From Crotalaria pallida (Eukaryota; Streptophyta; Magnoliopsida; Fabales; Fabaceae): DNA of 64,000 bases. The notes beneath the pieces were generated by a model, which was given only the letters and a program-made list of their open reading frames with translations, ran no database searches and was not told the origin of the DNA. Of the stretch, positions 11,206 through 22,285 are shown one piece after another. The stretch lies in the NCBI GenBank assembly GCA_037953625.1, contig CM075655.1:122953001-123017000 (forward strand). Reading direction: 5' to 3'. The position numbers were made by a program, and so were the translations under genes. The first letter of the stretch is position 1; each line of letters starts with the position of its first letter.

Positions 11206-13650
11206 TTTGCGACCTTGGCATTCCTTTTTCATACTTAGATTTCGTAAAAGGTACAATCCTGTTAAACCAAAGTAAGCAGATACAGGGATTAAAAGAAAAC
11301 CAAAATCTCACCTTCCTCGTAAATTTGAACTTGTGTGCCCTTTGACTTTTGAAAAGTTGTTCTTGTGACCTGAAAACATAGAAAATAAAGAGAGGAATTA
11401 GGGAAAAAATGAAACGGAGAGAATGAGAGAGGAAGAGGGAGTATTAAGTTTCAAGATCTGAGGTAAGTTTAAGTTCAAAACACAACACTAAGTTCAATGA
11501 TACAACACAACCCTAAGGTCAGTTTAACCGCAATCACATAGAACACAACTAGAAATCAAATATTTACTTACTAATAACTAACAAAATTTCCTCATTATCC
11601 CTAACTTCAAAATAACATCCCAAAGTAAGTAACATTAACTTCACGTAGCAACATTATAAAAAAAAAAATTAAAAACTTAAACAGTAAGACATGAAAGTAG
11701 CTCACCAGGACATAAATCTAAGAGGAAAGAAGCTGAAGAATAAAAGCTTCGAGAAGAAGATGAGGGAAAGTAGAAACTTTGGAGTAAGAGTAAATTGTTC
11801 CTAGAATAATAATGAGGATATGGTTGTTTTTTTTTTCAAAGCTTCAATTTGCATAAGAGTAAATTAGGAGTAAAATATGCTCTGTATAGAGATTCACAGG
11901 AACACAAAACAAACTATCAGTTGTTATGTGTTTTCAAAGAAACTCAAAGTAACAAACTCACCTAAGCTATTGTATTTTTAGATAATGTCTCACTTACAAA
12001 TTCATAGGAACACAAACTATTAGTTATTGTGTTTTCTGAAACACAAAAGAATATACTAACCTAAGCTATTTTTGGATTCATAACTTACTTACAAATTCTA
12101 GGTTCTATCCTTTAACCACTAATTCCTTTATATACAAATAATTCTTTTTATGTTAAAAGTGAACTTTCTATACAAATTCCAAGTTCTAGCAAAATGAAAA
12201 AGTAAAATTTAAACCCTATATGTTGACAGCCACTCCCAAGTCCATCAAAAGCACTATTTTAACAGCAGCAGCAGGAAATAGCAGTAGCATGTTATATGAG
12301 CAGGAGCAGCAAATAACTTTAGCATCTAGGTGAGATGCTCTATCTTTAACAATGAACTTTGATGTATTAATATTGTTATTAGTAGATAAAATAAATGTAT
12401 GAGCAGTCTCAAATATTAATATTAATAGATAAAATTTAGAAAATAAAAAACGATGCAATGTTTCAAGTTTCAATTATGCCTATAATATCAATCACAATGA
12501 AACTTAGTGTTTCAAGTTTCAATTATGTTTAACATGTTATATAATCACTTTCATCAAAATGACCTCAACTTGTGATGATAGTTGCTGCAAAGTGAGATAG
12601 GATGTCAAGCTAACTATGTAGGCTGAACTAATAATTAAAACTACAAAATACCAAATGATTAGCACCGGTCTTCAAAGGGTACTCAATGTAAACAATCTAA
12701 TTATAGGCCAAAGAAGCAAATAAGTCACAATCTAATTAAAGGCAAATAGTGAACCAAAACTTTTCTAGCCTTCTTCAATTTCTGATAAGAAAAATAGTAA
12801 CCAAAATTAAACTCCAATTATTGTTCTATACACACTATCTTATGGCAACTGATCAGAATGCAAACCAAGTATGCAAAAATTTATATATCATAAACGTAAA
12901 CATAAATTCAGTTTAGAAGAGATAGGAAACATTATTATTAGTAAGCAAAACATCTAGGATATGACTCTTTTGGGACTTTTCACAAACACTTGGTATACAA
13001 ATCAAATAACATTATAAGGGAACGAAATATAAAAAAGCAAACCTAACACATATTTTATGTACCCAGAAGCTAAATTCTTTGGTTTCATTTCCTCATCTCT
13101 TCCGCGAGCAATAGAAGAGAATGGGATACAAAAATCAAACTTTCTCTACACCCATAAGAAAATCATATCATCACCATCTACATAAATTGAAAAAAAAAAA
13201 TAATTTCATCTGAAATCATGAATGAAAGAATGCAAAAGAGGGGTATAATTGGAAAAAGAAGAAGTTGGAGGGCATGTGTGAGACTGAAATCACAAATAGA
13301 GAATGCAACAATTTGAGAGATTAGAATTTGGGAAAGTGTAAGAAGTGGAGAGCCTTCAGCAAAATTTTGAATCTATAACATGTGAGAAAAGTGAGAGAAG
13401 CTTCATCAGAGTGAAAGAGTGAGAAACAGTGAAAGAGAGAAGCCTTGCTAAAACTTGAAAGGCTTATCAAAGAAGCTTGAAAAAACTAAGGCTTCTCGTA
13501 GAAGCTAAAGAGCGTGAAAGAGAGAGAGAGAGAGAGAGTGTGTGTGTGTAAAATGAAGGAATAGAGAGCGAGGGAAAGAGAGACAGAGAGAAAGCAGGGT
13601 TAGAAGGAATAAAGAGAGAAAAGGAGGAGGGGCACAGAGGAAGAGGAAGG
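11206..13650. other. Helitron interior, AT-rich, low-complexity GA tracts
   Basis: No convincing gene. A (GA)n/(GT)n tract lies at about 13517-13550 within a purine-rich 300 bases. Open frames on the opposite strand there are Leu/Phe/Ser-rich products of that composition. Confidence 0.4.
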
Positions 13651-14075
13651 GAAATGGATTCTCTGCTGTCATTGAGAAGTGACCTGCGATCATTGAAGTG
13701 ACAGCATGAAATCTTATCCCTTGAAAATAATTTTTTTTACATTTAAATTTTGAAAAAAAAATTATGTATAAAGTTTTAACCTTTGTATTGATGACTGCAC
13801 AAGTGACTTCATCAAATCCGAAGTCAGAGAATCTCGAAGTCAGAGAATCCAGGTCCCAGATGAAGATGACCGAGAACGAAAATGAGGAAGAGGAGAGAGG
13901 GAGAAGGCTTCCCTAGGAATTGGATTCTCCACAGTCACTTTACTGACTACATGAAATTCTATCCATCGAAAATAATTCATTTTACATCTAAATTTTGAAG
14001 AAAAAATTATGTATAAAATTTTATCCCTTAGATCAATGATTGCATAAGTGACGACAGTGAATCCATGTTCACTTC
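13651..14075 (+). repeat. Diverged direct repeat near the Helitron 5' end
   Basis: Two ~150-base copies start near 13651 and 13913. Each runs from a ggattctc motif through atgaaat.t.atcc..tgaaaataatt to tgattgca(c)aagtgac. A smaller duplication (gaagtcagagaatc twice) lies between them at about 13822-13850. The copies differ by several substitutions and short indels, so the duplication is not recent. Confidence 0.6.
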
Positions 14076-14339
14076 CTAGCAAGCTTTGGAAAACGAATAG
14101 ACTTCCCTAGTCCATTTTTTTTAATACCTTCCCTAATCCATTTAATCATTAGAGATAAGAAAACCCATCATGGACGGTTGAGATAAAAGATAAGGAAACA
14201 CTTGATTAATTATGTTAATCTGTACATTAATTATTGTCTTGGGAGGGAAAAATCATCTTTAGGAGGGAAAATACATCATTAAAGGAGGGAAATCTTTTTT
14301 ATCCTATACTTCTCCTATTTTATATTGAGATTAATGGAT

Positions 14340-14489
14340 ATGCACTGACGGTGTAAAGTTTTTTACACCATCATTCCATCATCCACCATTCATTTGTATT
14401 ACTTTAATCGAAAAATCAACGACTATAAACAGATGAATGGTGGATGATACACTGATGGTGTAAAAAACCTTTGCACCTTCTATGCATTA
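14340..14489. mobile_element. Foldback MITE
   Basis: About 150 bases form an imperfect hairpin with arms of ~60 bases. The left arm starts atgcactgacggtgtaaag; the right arm is its complement and ends ...aggtgcaaag-like then tatgcat. It lies ten bases outside the Helitron 5' end. Elements with tgac-gtgtaaa ends are familiar from legume genomes; that assignment is from memory. Confidence 0.65.
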
Positions 14490-14731
14490 TCCATTTTCTC
14501 TTTTATATTATGTTGATGATGATTAAGATTAAGATACCAAGTGTATGAACTTATAATGGGTCATTATAAAAGTGAACAAGTCCATTAAAACAAAAATGGT
14601 GGGCATCAAAATGATGCTAAAGTTAAAAAAAAAATTAGTACGACTTCTGCGCCTTAGGGTATGCTTAATAGTTTTGGAATGGAAAGGGCAAATTTTGGGA
14701 GTTTAAAGGAAAGTTCCATTCTATTCTACTT

Positions 14732-14762
<31 letters not shown>

Positions 14763-15375
14763 AAAGAAAAAAACCACACACACAACTTCCAAACAATTAT
14801 CATTTTAACAGTTTTTATTTCATTCCTTCCATTCATCCAAATATACCATTGACGCAAGTTTTGTTTAGTTTTGTGGTGCACATGGCATTATTCACCAGAA
14901 AATGATTTAAGACAACCGATTATAAAAAAAAAAGGCAAATATGTAACTAAGACATAAATTATAGCAGCAGCAGAATTGGCACACGACCACAAGTTCGTTA
15001 AGAGTTTGCATCAAGTAAACTACACGGATCAAAAAACCGTAACAGAATTCAACTATGCACTACGTAAATATGAAAAAAGAGTAAAAATCAGATATGCTTA
15101 ACATTAAATAGATAAAACATTAAAACATTAAATCATCCACTCCAAAGCATATTGATGTGGGGATCAGCAAAACCACATAGTAGCGCCAAGCTCCTTTCAT
15201 CATCACAATTGTCTCCTTTCCATCAAATAAGCTCGTGCTACAAAAAATTGAATACATTGCATCTTAACCAAGTTTCACACACAACAACTGATTTAACCCC
15301 AAATATTTAGAAAATGCTAAAGCATTGTGTTTACCAAAATTTGATACCTTAAATGTTTCAGCTTCGTCTGTCACA
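14490..15375. other. Spacer downstream of the Rtr1-F-box gene
   Basis: Contains a long A-tract (about 14732-14770) and AT-rich DNA. The stretch from about 15100 to 15375 may be 3' UTR of the minus-strand gene. Just past its stop, frame-shifted codons read like VTDEAETF, a piece of the SKIP31 C-terminus. Confidence 0.4.
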
Positions 15376-16009
15376 TCACCTAGCTGCAGGCCCATGATTG
15401 ATCAGCGATATTGTACAGCACGAATCCTCATTGGTGACATCCAAAAGTACCTCTTGTTTACATGTATCATCACAAACTAAAAAGAAAATAAACACAAATT
15501 ATAGCCTGTGATCCAAACCAGAGATTACACACAAAGCATTACCACAGATAATGTTTCCTACCATGAACTTGCCCAGTCTTCTCACAAATAAAAGCATCTC
15601 CAATTCTGTAGTAAGAGCATGTTTTGGCGGAACAAGCATGATCTGTCACCACTATATCGCTAAGTCCCCTGCTGCTTTTCCATGTTGTCACTTCATCAGC
15701 TAATGATTTGTCAAGAAGTATCCTATCATCATTCACCTTCATATGTAGAAGGAAAAAGTTGAAAATAGTTAAAAGGTATCTATTTTACGGAGGGAGGAAA
15801 GTATTTAAATGAAAAGGCTTCATAATATTAAAAAATACAAGATTACCAGACTACAAATATTCCATTACCAGTGAAAGGTGAGGTGCTTCCCTTCGTCTAT
15901 CTATTAGCATTTCAATGCTATGCTCTGTATGGCAGTGTATGACAATTGTAGCCAGGTCCAATGCATCACGCTGCATAGTGACAGTGATAATAAAAAGATC
16001 CACACAAAA

Positions 16010-16044
<35 letters not shown>

Positions 16045-17556
16045 TGTGTCTCTAGAAATGCAAATGTGCACGCACCTGAAGGTATAACAGTTTCCACGGG
16101 CATACCATCAACTTGGGTGCACGAGAACCAGAACCCCATCGCATATGGTACCTGAATAAAATTGATGATGGCAAACACTAAATAAGCCCACACATTGTTC
16201 ACAGTACAAATCTCACTAAAATAAAGGAATAATAGAAATCAACATGAACTAGTGAGTGAAATAGAGAATATCCCACTCCTAAAAGCAAAAGCATATAAGA
16301 GGGGAGAGTCAGGCTCCAATTAAACTTACAAGCTGCTTATCCAAAAGAAAAAAAAAACTTACAAGCGATGCCATAATGATTCATCAGATGCTGCATAGTT
16401 TAGAAGGCTACAGACCAAGGAACAAGACATAAGGTCCTGCATGTATGCACTCATGAAACACTATAGTTAGTCAGTCACAATTGAAGGGTTTTACTCTCAC
16501 TCTTCACTCTTTTAATAAAAATAATGTAGGCAACCTCGAAGGACATAAATTTCAGTATGTGATGGATAAGCTCAAGTGGGAGTTTGCTGAAGAAACCGGT
16601 CTCTATCCTCCTTGGTGTGGTGCCATTGTTGAAACCATTGTTCCTTTTTTTCACAAAACCATAGTTTATCGGCCTCTTTCTCTGCATTCTTTCAGCCTCT
16701 TTCTTTGTCCTCTTTCTCTTTTCTTCGGGATAATCCATATATTCTACTTCCTGGAGCAATAGCCACTCAACTTAATGTCTAATATATCTACTAAAAAATA
16801 ACCTCTTTCAGAATCCCAATTCAAAACAAATATATTGACAACTGCAAAAAAATATATTATCTGAATCCCACTTCAAAACTATCTACTGGAATCATTTCAT
16901 ATCAATAAACATGAATGATGAGAAATATACACAAATAATTAGAGTACCGGATCAGAGGGAAGTTCCAAATTGAGAAATTGTGGTAGATTTTCGTCCTCCG
17001 ATTCAAGAAATTTGAGAAATTGTGGTAGATTCTCGTCCTCCGATTTGAGCAATTGCGCTAGATTTTCATCCTCGTCATCAGAAAGAGAAAACTGCAAGAA
17101 AATAGAAGGCGTCATTTGCGACGCCAATAAAAATAAATAAATTTTCTAAACGTTTGCTTTGTTGGAAGGTGAAAAATGATAAGAATACTAATCAATTACA
17201 TTGTCTAGTTTCTTGTCAGGGCTTAAAACTGAGCAACTATTACTATCCTTCAATCTCGAAGCAAAAGCTCTGCTGTTAAATTTACAGCTACTAGAACAAT
17301 ACAGCATGAGATTCTCCTGATGTATCGAATAATAAAATGTACAGTCCATCTGAGAAGGCAGAGCATTGCGGCAGACTGGATAACCACATATGTTTGAATT
17401 GGTTCGTTCAATCACGACATCTTTATATTCTTTCAATGACAGCAAGGATTCAGCTTCAAAAAGATGGTCTTCATTTTGGCCGTCTTCAATGAGGAGCATT
17501 TGCAGGTCAAAGGTTCGACTTTTGACAAAAATCGATAGGTCCTCCCCCATTGCCAT
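15376..17556 (-). CDS. Predicted Rtr1/RPAP2 zinc-finger domain fused to SKIP31-like F-box protein
   Basis: Eight exons with canonical GT-AG borders join in one frame: 17556-17200, 17091-16948, 16750-16535, 16436-16363, 16151-16076, 15970-15869, 15736-15562 and 15476-15376 (1245 bases, 414 aa). Exon 1 (residues 1-119) is an Rtr1/RPAP2-type domain, a family of Pol II CTD phosphatases. It keeps ligands C57, C62, C87 and C91 in the CX4C...CX3C pattern, with NICGYPVCRN and YCSSSCKFNSRAFA. Exon 2 has acidic SEDENLPQFL repeats. Exons 3-4 encode an F-box (LPLELIHHILKF...CSLVC...ASDESLW), which would bind SKP1 of an SCF ubiquitin ligase. Exons 5-8 follow SKIP31 (RWG, CPWK, WKSSRGLSD, DHACS, CEKTGQVH, CDDTC). 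The C-terminus is truncated: the family tail continues in another frame beyond the stop. Caveat: Rtr1 homology may run a few codons past the exon-1 donor to a stop at 17188, so these could be two adjacent ORFs. A second in-frame ATG at 17115 could start the F-box part alone. Confidence 0.6.
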
Positions 17557-18310
17557 TGAATAGAACAAAATCTAGCTTCAGATTACAAAGAGGGAGATCA
17601 GATTCCAACAAGCTTGGAGGTTTCTGGACATAGATTTTATTGTATTAAAGCACATAACCAATAATAGCAAAAAAAAAAAAAAGGAATATAGATAAATGGT
17701 TGATTGCATTGAATGGTTAAGGGCTTTTTCGGTGGTCAGAATAAGACAATAAAGAGGACATTGATGTGATGGCAATGGTGTTAATGTGTGAAGGTATGAA
17801 GGGAAAAAATTGCAATACCCTATCCTACAATAAGCCAACGTAATAGCCTCATTTTATCGTACAAGCTCACCAAACTCTATGAATTGCAATGCCCCTTTAA
17901 TACTCTTATCATGTCAATCAAACTATAGTACGATACCTAACAGTGTTAATCCAACAAACAAAGATTTCAAAAAGCAAAAGCAAAGATTTCAAAAAGCAAA
18001 TTCCAGTCCCTCGTAAAGCTCAAACACAAACAAAACCTGTGACTTAATTACAATCAATAATCCAACAAAGGCTAATGGATCCTCAGTCCTCACAATACAT
18101 TGCATCCAGCACACACTCTTAATATATAGTAACCAACATGATGTATTGAAAAAAAAAACTGTAGGTTTGATTTGATGATGGAAATAAAGTAAAAAGCAAC
18201 GTGAGAGGGAAGAAAATAAACGCTTACCTGAGAGAGGAGAGAGAGAGAGCAATCGCGTATGAAGAAGGATAAGAGAAAGAAGAAGTTTTCTCTGAATATT
18301 AATACTAGTG
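17557..18310 (-). other. Probable 5' leader and first intron of the Rtr1-F-box gene
   Basis: On the minus strand a CT-rich leader (about 18310-18228) ends in ctctcag followed by the donor gtaagcg. A matching acceptor (tatgtccag) lies at about 17624, and an in-frame TAG separates it from the ATG at 17556. CT-rich leaders with an intron before the start codon are common in plant genes. The large open frames in this stretch are not supported as proteins. Confidence 0.45.
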
Positions 18311-18498
18311 AGCAATCGGGATAAAGTTTTGATGTGGAAAAAAAAAAAAAGGAGTTTTGGTATTGATAGATGATAGAGATATTAGGGAAGTGGGATTATT
18401 ATTTGTGAAGAATGTATCGACAGATTGAGTTTTAAAATGATTAAGATAAGATTAGTTTGTTTTTAGGCATATACGACGGATCTGTATGAATATCTTAG

Positions 18499-18502
<4 letters not shown>

Positions 18503-18556
<54 letters not shown>
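18503..18556. repeat. (TA)n microsatellite
   Basis: About 27 uninterrupted TA units. Shorter TA tracts occur at 16014-16041, 32056-32080, 38478-38506, 43746-43767 and 61079-61111. Confidence 0.95.
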
Positions 18557-18561
<5 letters not shown>

Positions 18562-18716
18562 GATAAGATAAGACAAACAATGAAGATAATAATAAATAAA
18601 AAATAAAAAATATGATTGATCAACCTACAAAATTAACTTACAAATATGTTTACATTATTACAAAGGAAGAGAAAAATAAGAGAGAAATATAATCGTGAGA
18701 AAATAATTAGATTTTT

Positions 18717-19216
18717 GGCTTAATTACATTTTTGGTTTTTTTATCTTATTTTCAAGATTTATTTTAGTCCTTTATTATTTTTTTTAATAATTTTGATCAT
18801 TTATCTTTTAAAAAATATTCAGTTTGCTTCTTTTGACAAAATAAAGTTAGATTTCATCAAAAGATTCTGAAAATATTCCCTCCCATCACTGGATTGTCGC
18901 CGGATTCTGGAAAAATTGTCAAAAATACTGCATCCTCCTCCCTCCTGTCGGATTTCAATCTTCTTATTCTTCTTCTCCTCCTCCTCGTCCTCCTCTTCTT
19001 CTCTTCTTCTTTCTATTCTTCTTCGGCAACGTTTTCCAGAATTCAGAGACAATTCGGGGAGGTGAGGAAATATTCTCGTGAAATCTAGCTTTATTTTACG
19101 CAAGGACCAAACTGAATCTTAAAAAAAAATATATGACCAAAATTATTCAAAAAAATAATAAAGGATCAAAGTGAATATTGAAAAATATTATAAAGGACAA
19201 AAAATGTAATTAAGCC
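18717..19216. mobile_element. Mutator-like foldback element, 500 bp, with 9-bp target duplication
   Basis: The element starts ggcttaattacattttt and ends with the complement gtaattaagcc. The inverted arms remain similar for about 190 bases each, so it can fold almost entirely. The 9-bp repeat tagattttt flanks it exactly (18708-18716 and 19217-19225), the Mutator signature. The loop is a (CTT/CTC) pyrimidine-rich tract. The open frame across it is a product of that tract, not a gene. Confidence 0.8.
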
Positions 19217-20242
19217 TAGATTTTTTCATTGTTTGGTAAGAGAGAAAAATATAAGAAAATGAGCAGATTTTTCATTTGTGTTTCACTTTATAGTTTTCTT
19301 TCCATTGTCTATTCCTTTGTGAAGAGAAAATAATTTTATGTGAGTTATACAAATTTTTTTCTCTATTCCCATTTTCTTCCTTTAACTAAATAAGATAAAA
19401 TTCTTTTTTTTTTCTTTCCATTCTCTTTTCCCAAAATCTTTTATCTTTAAAATTGCTTAGGGCAACCACAAGAGAGTCTTAACATCAAATTTTATATCGG
19501 TCTCTATCAAGATTTTGCTAATCTTCTTTAAAATCTGATGTAGATTATTAAGTTGAGTATCTAAAATAAAAGATTTTACTTAAGAACCTAATTTTTTGTT
19601 ATTTCTTTCTTTTTATTTTATAATACCCTAATAATAATAATAATAATAATAACAATAATAATGAATAAATAATAATTATAAATAATAATATTATTTTTTT
19701 AAAATAAAAATTTAATATTCTTAAATATATGTTTTTTCTCTTTTATTCTTAAATATATTGTCTTGTTATGAAAAATTAAACAATAAAAATACATATTTTT
19801 ATATTCAAATATTTTATTTTTAGAAATTATCAGTTTCAATTATTGTAATATTAACTTTTATTCAACTTCATAATGAAATTGTATTTAAAAATATATGATG
19901 ATAAACATAATGATGATGCATAGGTTTGGTGAATTTGACATTAAAACTCTGCTTTGGTGGAATATATGAAAAGTCTAAAGTTGAGTCTTATAACAAAATA
20001 ATAATAATAATATATAACGTTGTTATATGAGAATCTGATAACTCTGATGTTAAAACTCGGCCATGAACGCGCATGTTCCTAGCAAAGGCTAAAGGGTTCT
20101 GGTTTTTTGACCCCCGGTTAATTTGTTGACCCCCTTATTTGTGTGAAAATCCCATAATAACCTTACTAGTTTACAATAATCAAAAAATATCCCCTCTTAT
20201 TCCATCATCATCCCTCCCCTTCTTCCACTCATTTTTAAAAAA
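19217..20242. other. AT-rich intergenic DNA
   Basis: Contains (AAT)n tracts around 19628-19690 and no recognisable gene. The sequence around 20100-20220 (ttgacccccggtt, ttgacccccttattt) may be part of another short element, but I found no partner end. Confidence 0.35.
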
Positions 20243-22029
20243 CTAGGAAAATTGCCCGTGCGATGCACGGGTCTTAAATTTTGCTATCCTTCCCATTTTT
20301 TTTGAAGGGTTTTCCATTTGTTCAAACATTAAACATTAATTTTATTTACATGTATTTGAATAAATTAAAATGATAAATTGAAAGGAAGACTTTCATGATC
20401 AACATATTATAAAAAAAAAATATTGAGAAGAAATATTGTGTTAAAGATCAACACAATATTGAAAAGAAATATTATTATACACACACGTTTACAGTTATTT
20501 GGGCATTAAAGGAATAATTTAAAGCAAGAAAGAGGATTCGCGTCATCATCCAGAATTGGGTAAAAATGCCAACAGCTTGCATGTTACAACTTACAACAAC
20601 TTTTGTGAGGCAACTTGAAGCATTTTGATACCCAAAAAAAAATAATAATAATAATTGAAATCATCAAGGTAATATGTTTAATCAAAAATTTAAATGATAA
20701 ATTGGAAGGAAGGCTTTCATGATCAACATATTATAAAAAAATAAATATTGAGAAGAAATATTGTGTTAAAGATCAACGCAATATTGAAAAGAATTTAACT
20801 TACTTCTTCACATTTATTGATCTTCTTTTGTGCACCATCAAGTCTCAAGTCTCTGTGTTAAGAAATGTTTGAGCAAAATTCAAACACTTAAAAATACAAA
20901 AAAAAATGAAAAAGCTTTCTAGCTACCAATTTAAAAAAATAAATAATACTAACTGTTCATATGTTTAATGTTTATGACAAATAAGGAAATAAAATATACT
21001 TAATAAGGAAATAATTTCAGTTGAAATGAAGGCTTTCCACCAATTTAAAAAATAAAAAATAAAAAAATACTAACTGTTCATATGCTCAAACAACCAATGT
21101 TTCCTTCTTTATAGTTTTTTTTTTCAAGTGGCATTTTGATTAAAAAAAAATCTCATTGAAAGACGAAAGGCCGGTAACAAATAAGCTTTAAATAGAAAAC
21201 AAAATGACCAAACATTTATATATATATGCAGATTGTAGAGGACTAGAGGGGCAGGAAATATACGATGGTGCACATAGTAGCTTTAATAAAATAAAAAATT
21301 TGCATAATAATCTGATGGACTACCTTGTAAGTTTGGTCACCAAAGAAGTGAATTTCATTGAAATCATCAAGGTAATATGTTTAAACAAAAATTTAAATGA
21401 TAATTTGAAAGGAAGACTTTCATGATCAATATATTATAAAAAAAAGAAATATTGAGAAGAAATATTGTGTTAAAGATCAAACGCAATATTGAAAAGAATT
21501 TCACTTACTTCTTCACATTCTTTGATCTTCTTTTGTGCACCATCAAGTCTCAAGTCTCTGTATTAAGAAATGTTTAAGCAAAATTCAAACACTTAAAAAT
21601 ACCAAAAAAAAATGGAAAAAATACTAATTTAAAGGAAGGCTTTCTACCAATTAAAAAAAAAAAATTACTAAATGTTCATATGCTTAATGTAACCTTGTCA
21701 CTTTTCAAGCTTTCCATGACTATCAATTGTAAGTGGTCAGAATAGCATTTATTGCATCGCACATTGAAAGGAAATAATGAAAAATACTAACTGTTTCAAT
21801 TGTAAGCAGTCATAAAATGAAAGGAAAATGAAAAGATTAAAAATATATGGACGTATGTGATTTACTTGCAATGGATGGCTAGGATTAGAATGAAATTCAG
21901 GAGGGATATGAACGTATGTGATTTATTTGTAATGGATGGCTAGGATTAGAAACAAATTTGGAGGGAAAAACTATCATGGAGGAAAAGTAAAAAATACCCC
22001 TCAACTTCACCTATTTTAATATATGTTGA
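20243..22029 (-). mobile_element. Non-autonomous Helitron, 1.8 kb
   Basis: Minus-strand reading begins TCAACATATATTAAAATAGG after A (right edge 22029) and ends ...CTAG before T (left edge 20243). A perfect 7-bp-stem hairpin, cccgtgc/gcacggg with a 3-base loop (20255-20271), sits eight bases before CTAG. These are the diagnostic Helitron features. No protein is encoded. Inside are three diverged copies of a block running gatcaacatattataaaa ... ttgtgttaaagatcaa ... caatattgaaaag (about 20391-20475, 20712-20900, 21425-21605); the last two continue together through tgtgcaccatcaagtctcaa. Confidence 0.8.
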
Positions 22030-22049
22030 TTAAATAAATAAACAACTCA

Positions 22050-22285
22050 TGCTTAACCCCCAGCGAGAGTTATAAAATATGTATTTTAACAAGCAAGCTG
22101 GGGTCAATGAGTGTTATAAAATAATATTTTTATAACCAAATTTTTATAACACTCGCCGAGGGTCCAACGAGCGTTATAAAATTTTCACTGGATCCTCAGC
22201 GAGTGTTATAAAAATTTGATTTTATAAAATCAAATTTGCAATTTGATTTTATAAAATCAAATTTTTATAATGCTCGCTGAGGGGT
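22050..22285. repeat. Large hairpin and repeated gcgagtgttataaaa motif
   Basis: Positions 22194-22282 form a hairpin with ~43-base arms and about two mismatches around a 1-3 base centre at 22238. Each arm runs from cctcagcgag through ttataaaaatttgatt to aaatcaaatt. Inside each arm, atttgattttataaaatcaaat is itself a palindrome. The outer motif (c.cgag.gttataaaa) occurs about six times between 22058 and 22282 in both orientations. It could be the end region of an unrecognised DNA transposon; I cannot assign it to a family. Confidence 0.7.

Larger units (their letters stand above)
6431..14330 (-). mobile_element. Putative gene-carrying Helitron, 7.9 kb
   Basis: Read on the minus strand, the right edge (14330) starts with TCTCAATATAAAATAGG and is preceded by A. 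The left edge (6431) ends with CTAG and is followed by T, so the A/T insertion rule of Helitrons is met. A short hairpin (6445-6457, cgtgc/gcacg stem) lies about ten bases before CTAG, as expected for a Helitron 3' end. The 5' end resembles that of the shorter Helitron at 22029 (both have TCCCTCC repeats close inside), which supports the pairing. No Rep/helicase ORF is visible, so it is non-autonomous. It carries a GGPP-synthase fragment (9077-9235) and an HMG-box fragment (11113-11205), both in the element's own orientation, which is usual for captured genes. Other exon-like pieces bounded by AG...GT occur near 9950-10110 and 11310-11370, but I could not identify them. The pairing of the two ends over 7.9 kb is inferred. 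Confidence 0.6.

Noticed and set aside
16481..16762. 93-codon plus-strand open frame
   Set aside because: Antisense shadow of exon 3 of the F-box gene.
17578..17838. Minus-strand open frame upstream of the Rtr1 domain
   Set aside because: Lies in the leader/intron region and contains no family motif.
18894..19088. Plus- and minus-strand frames rich in Leu/Ser or Glu/Lys
   Set aside because: Translations of a pyrimidine tract in the loop of a foldback element.
14331..20242. The Rtr1-F-box gene as cargo of a Helitron
   Set aside because: It lies between the two Helitrons; I found no Helitron ends enclosing it.
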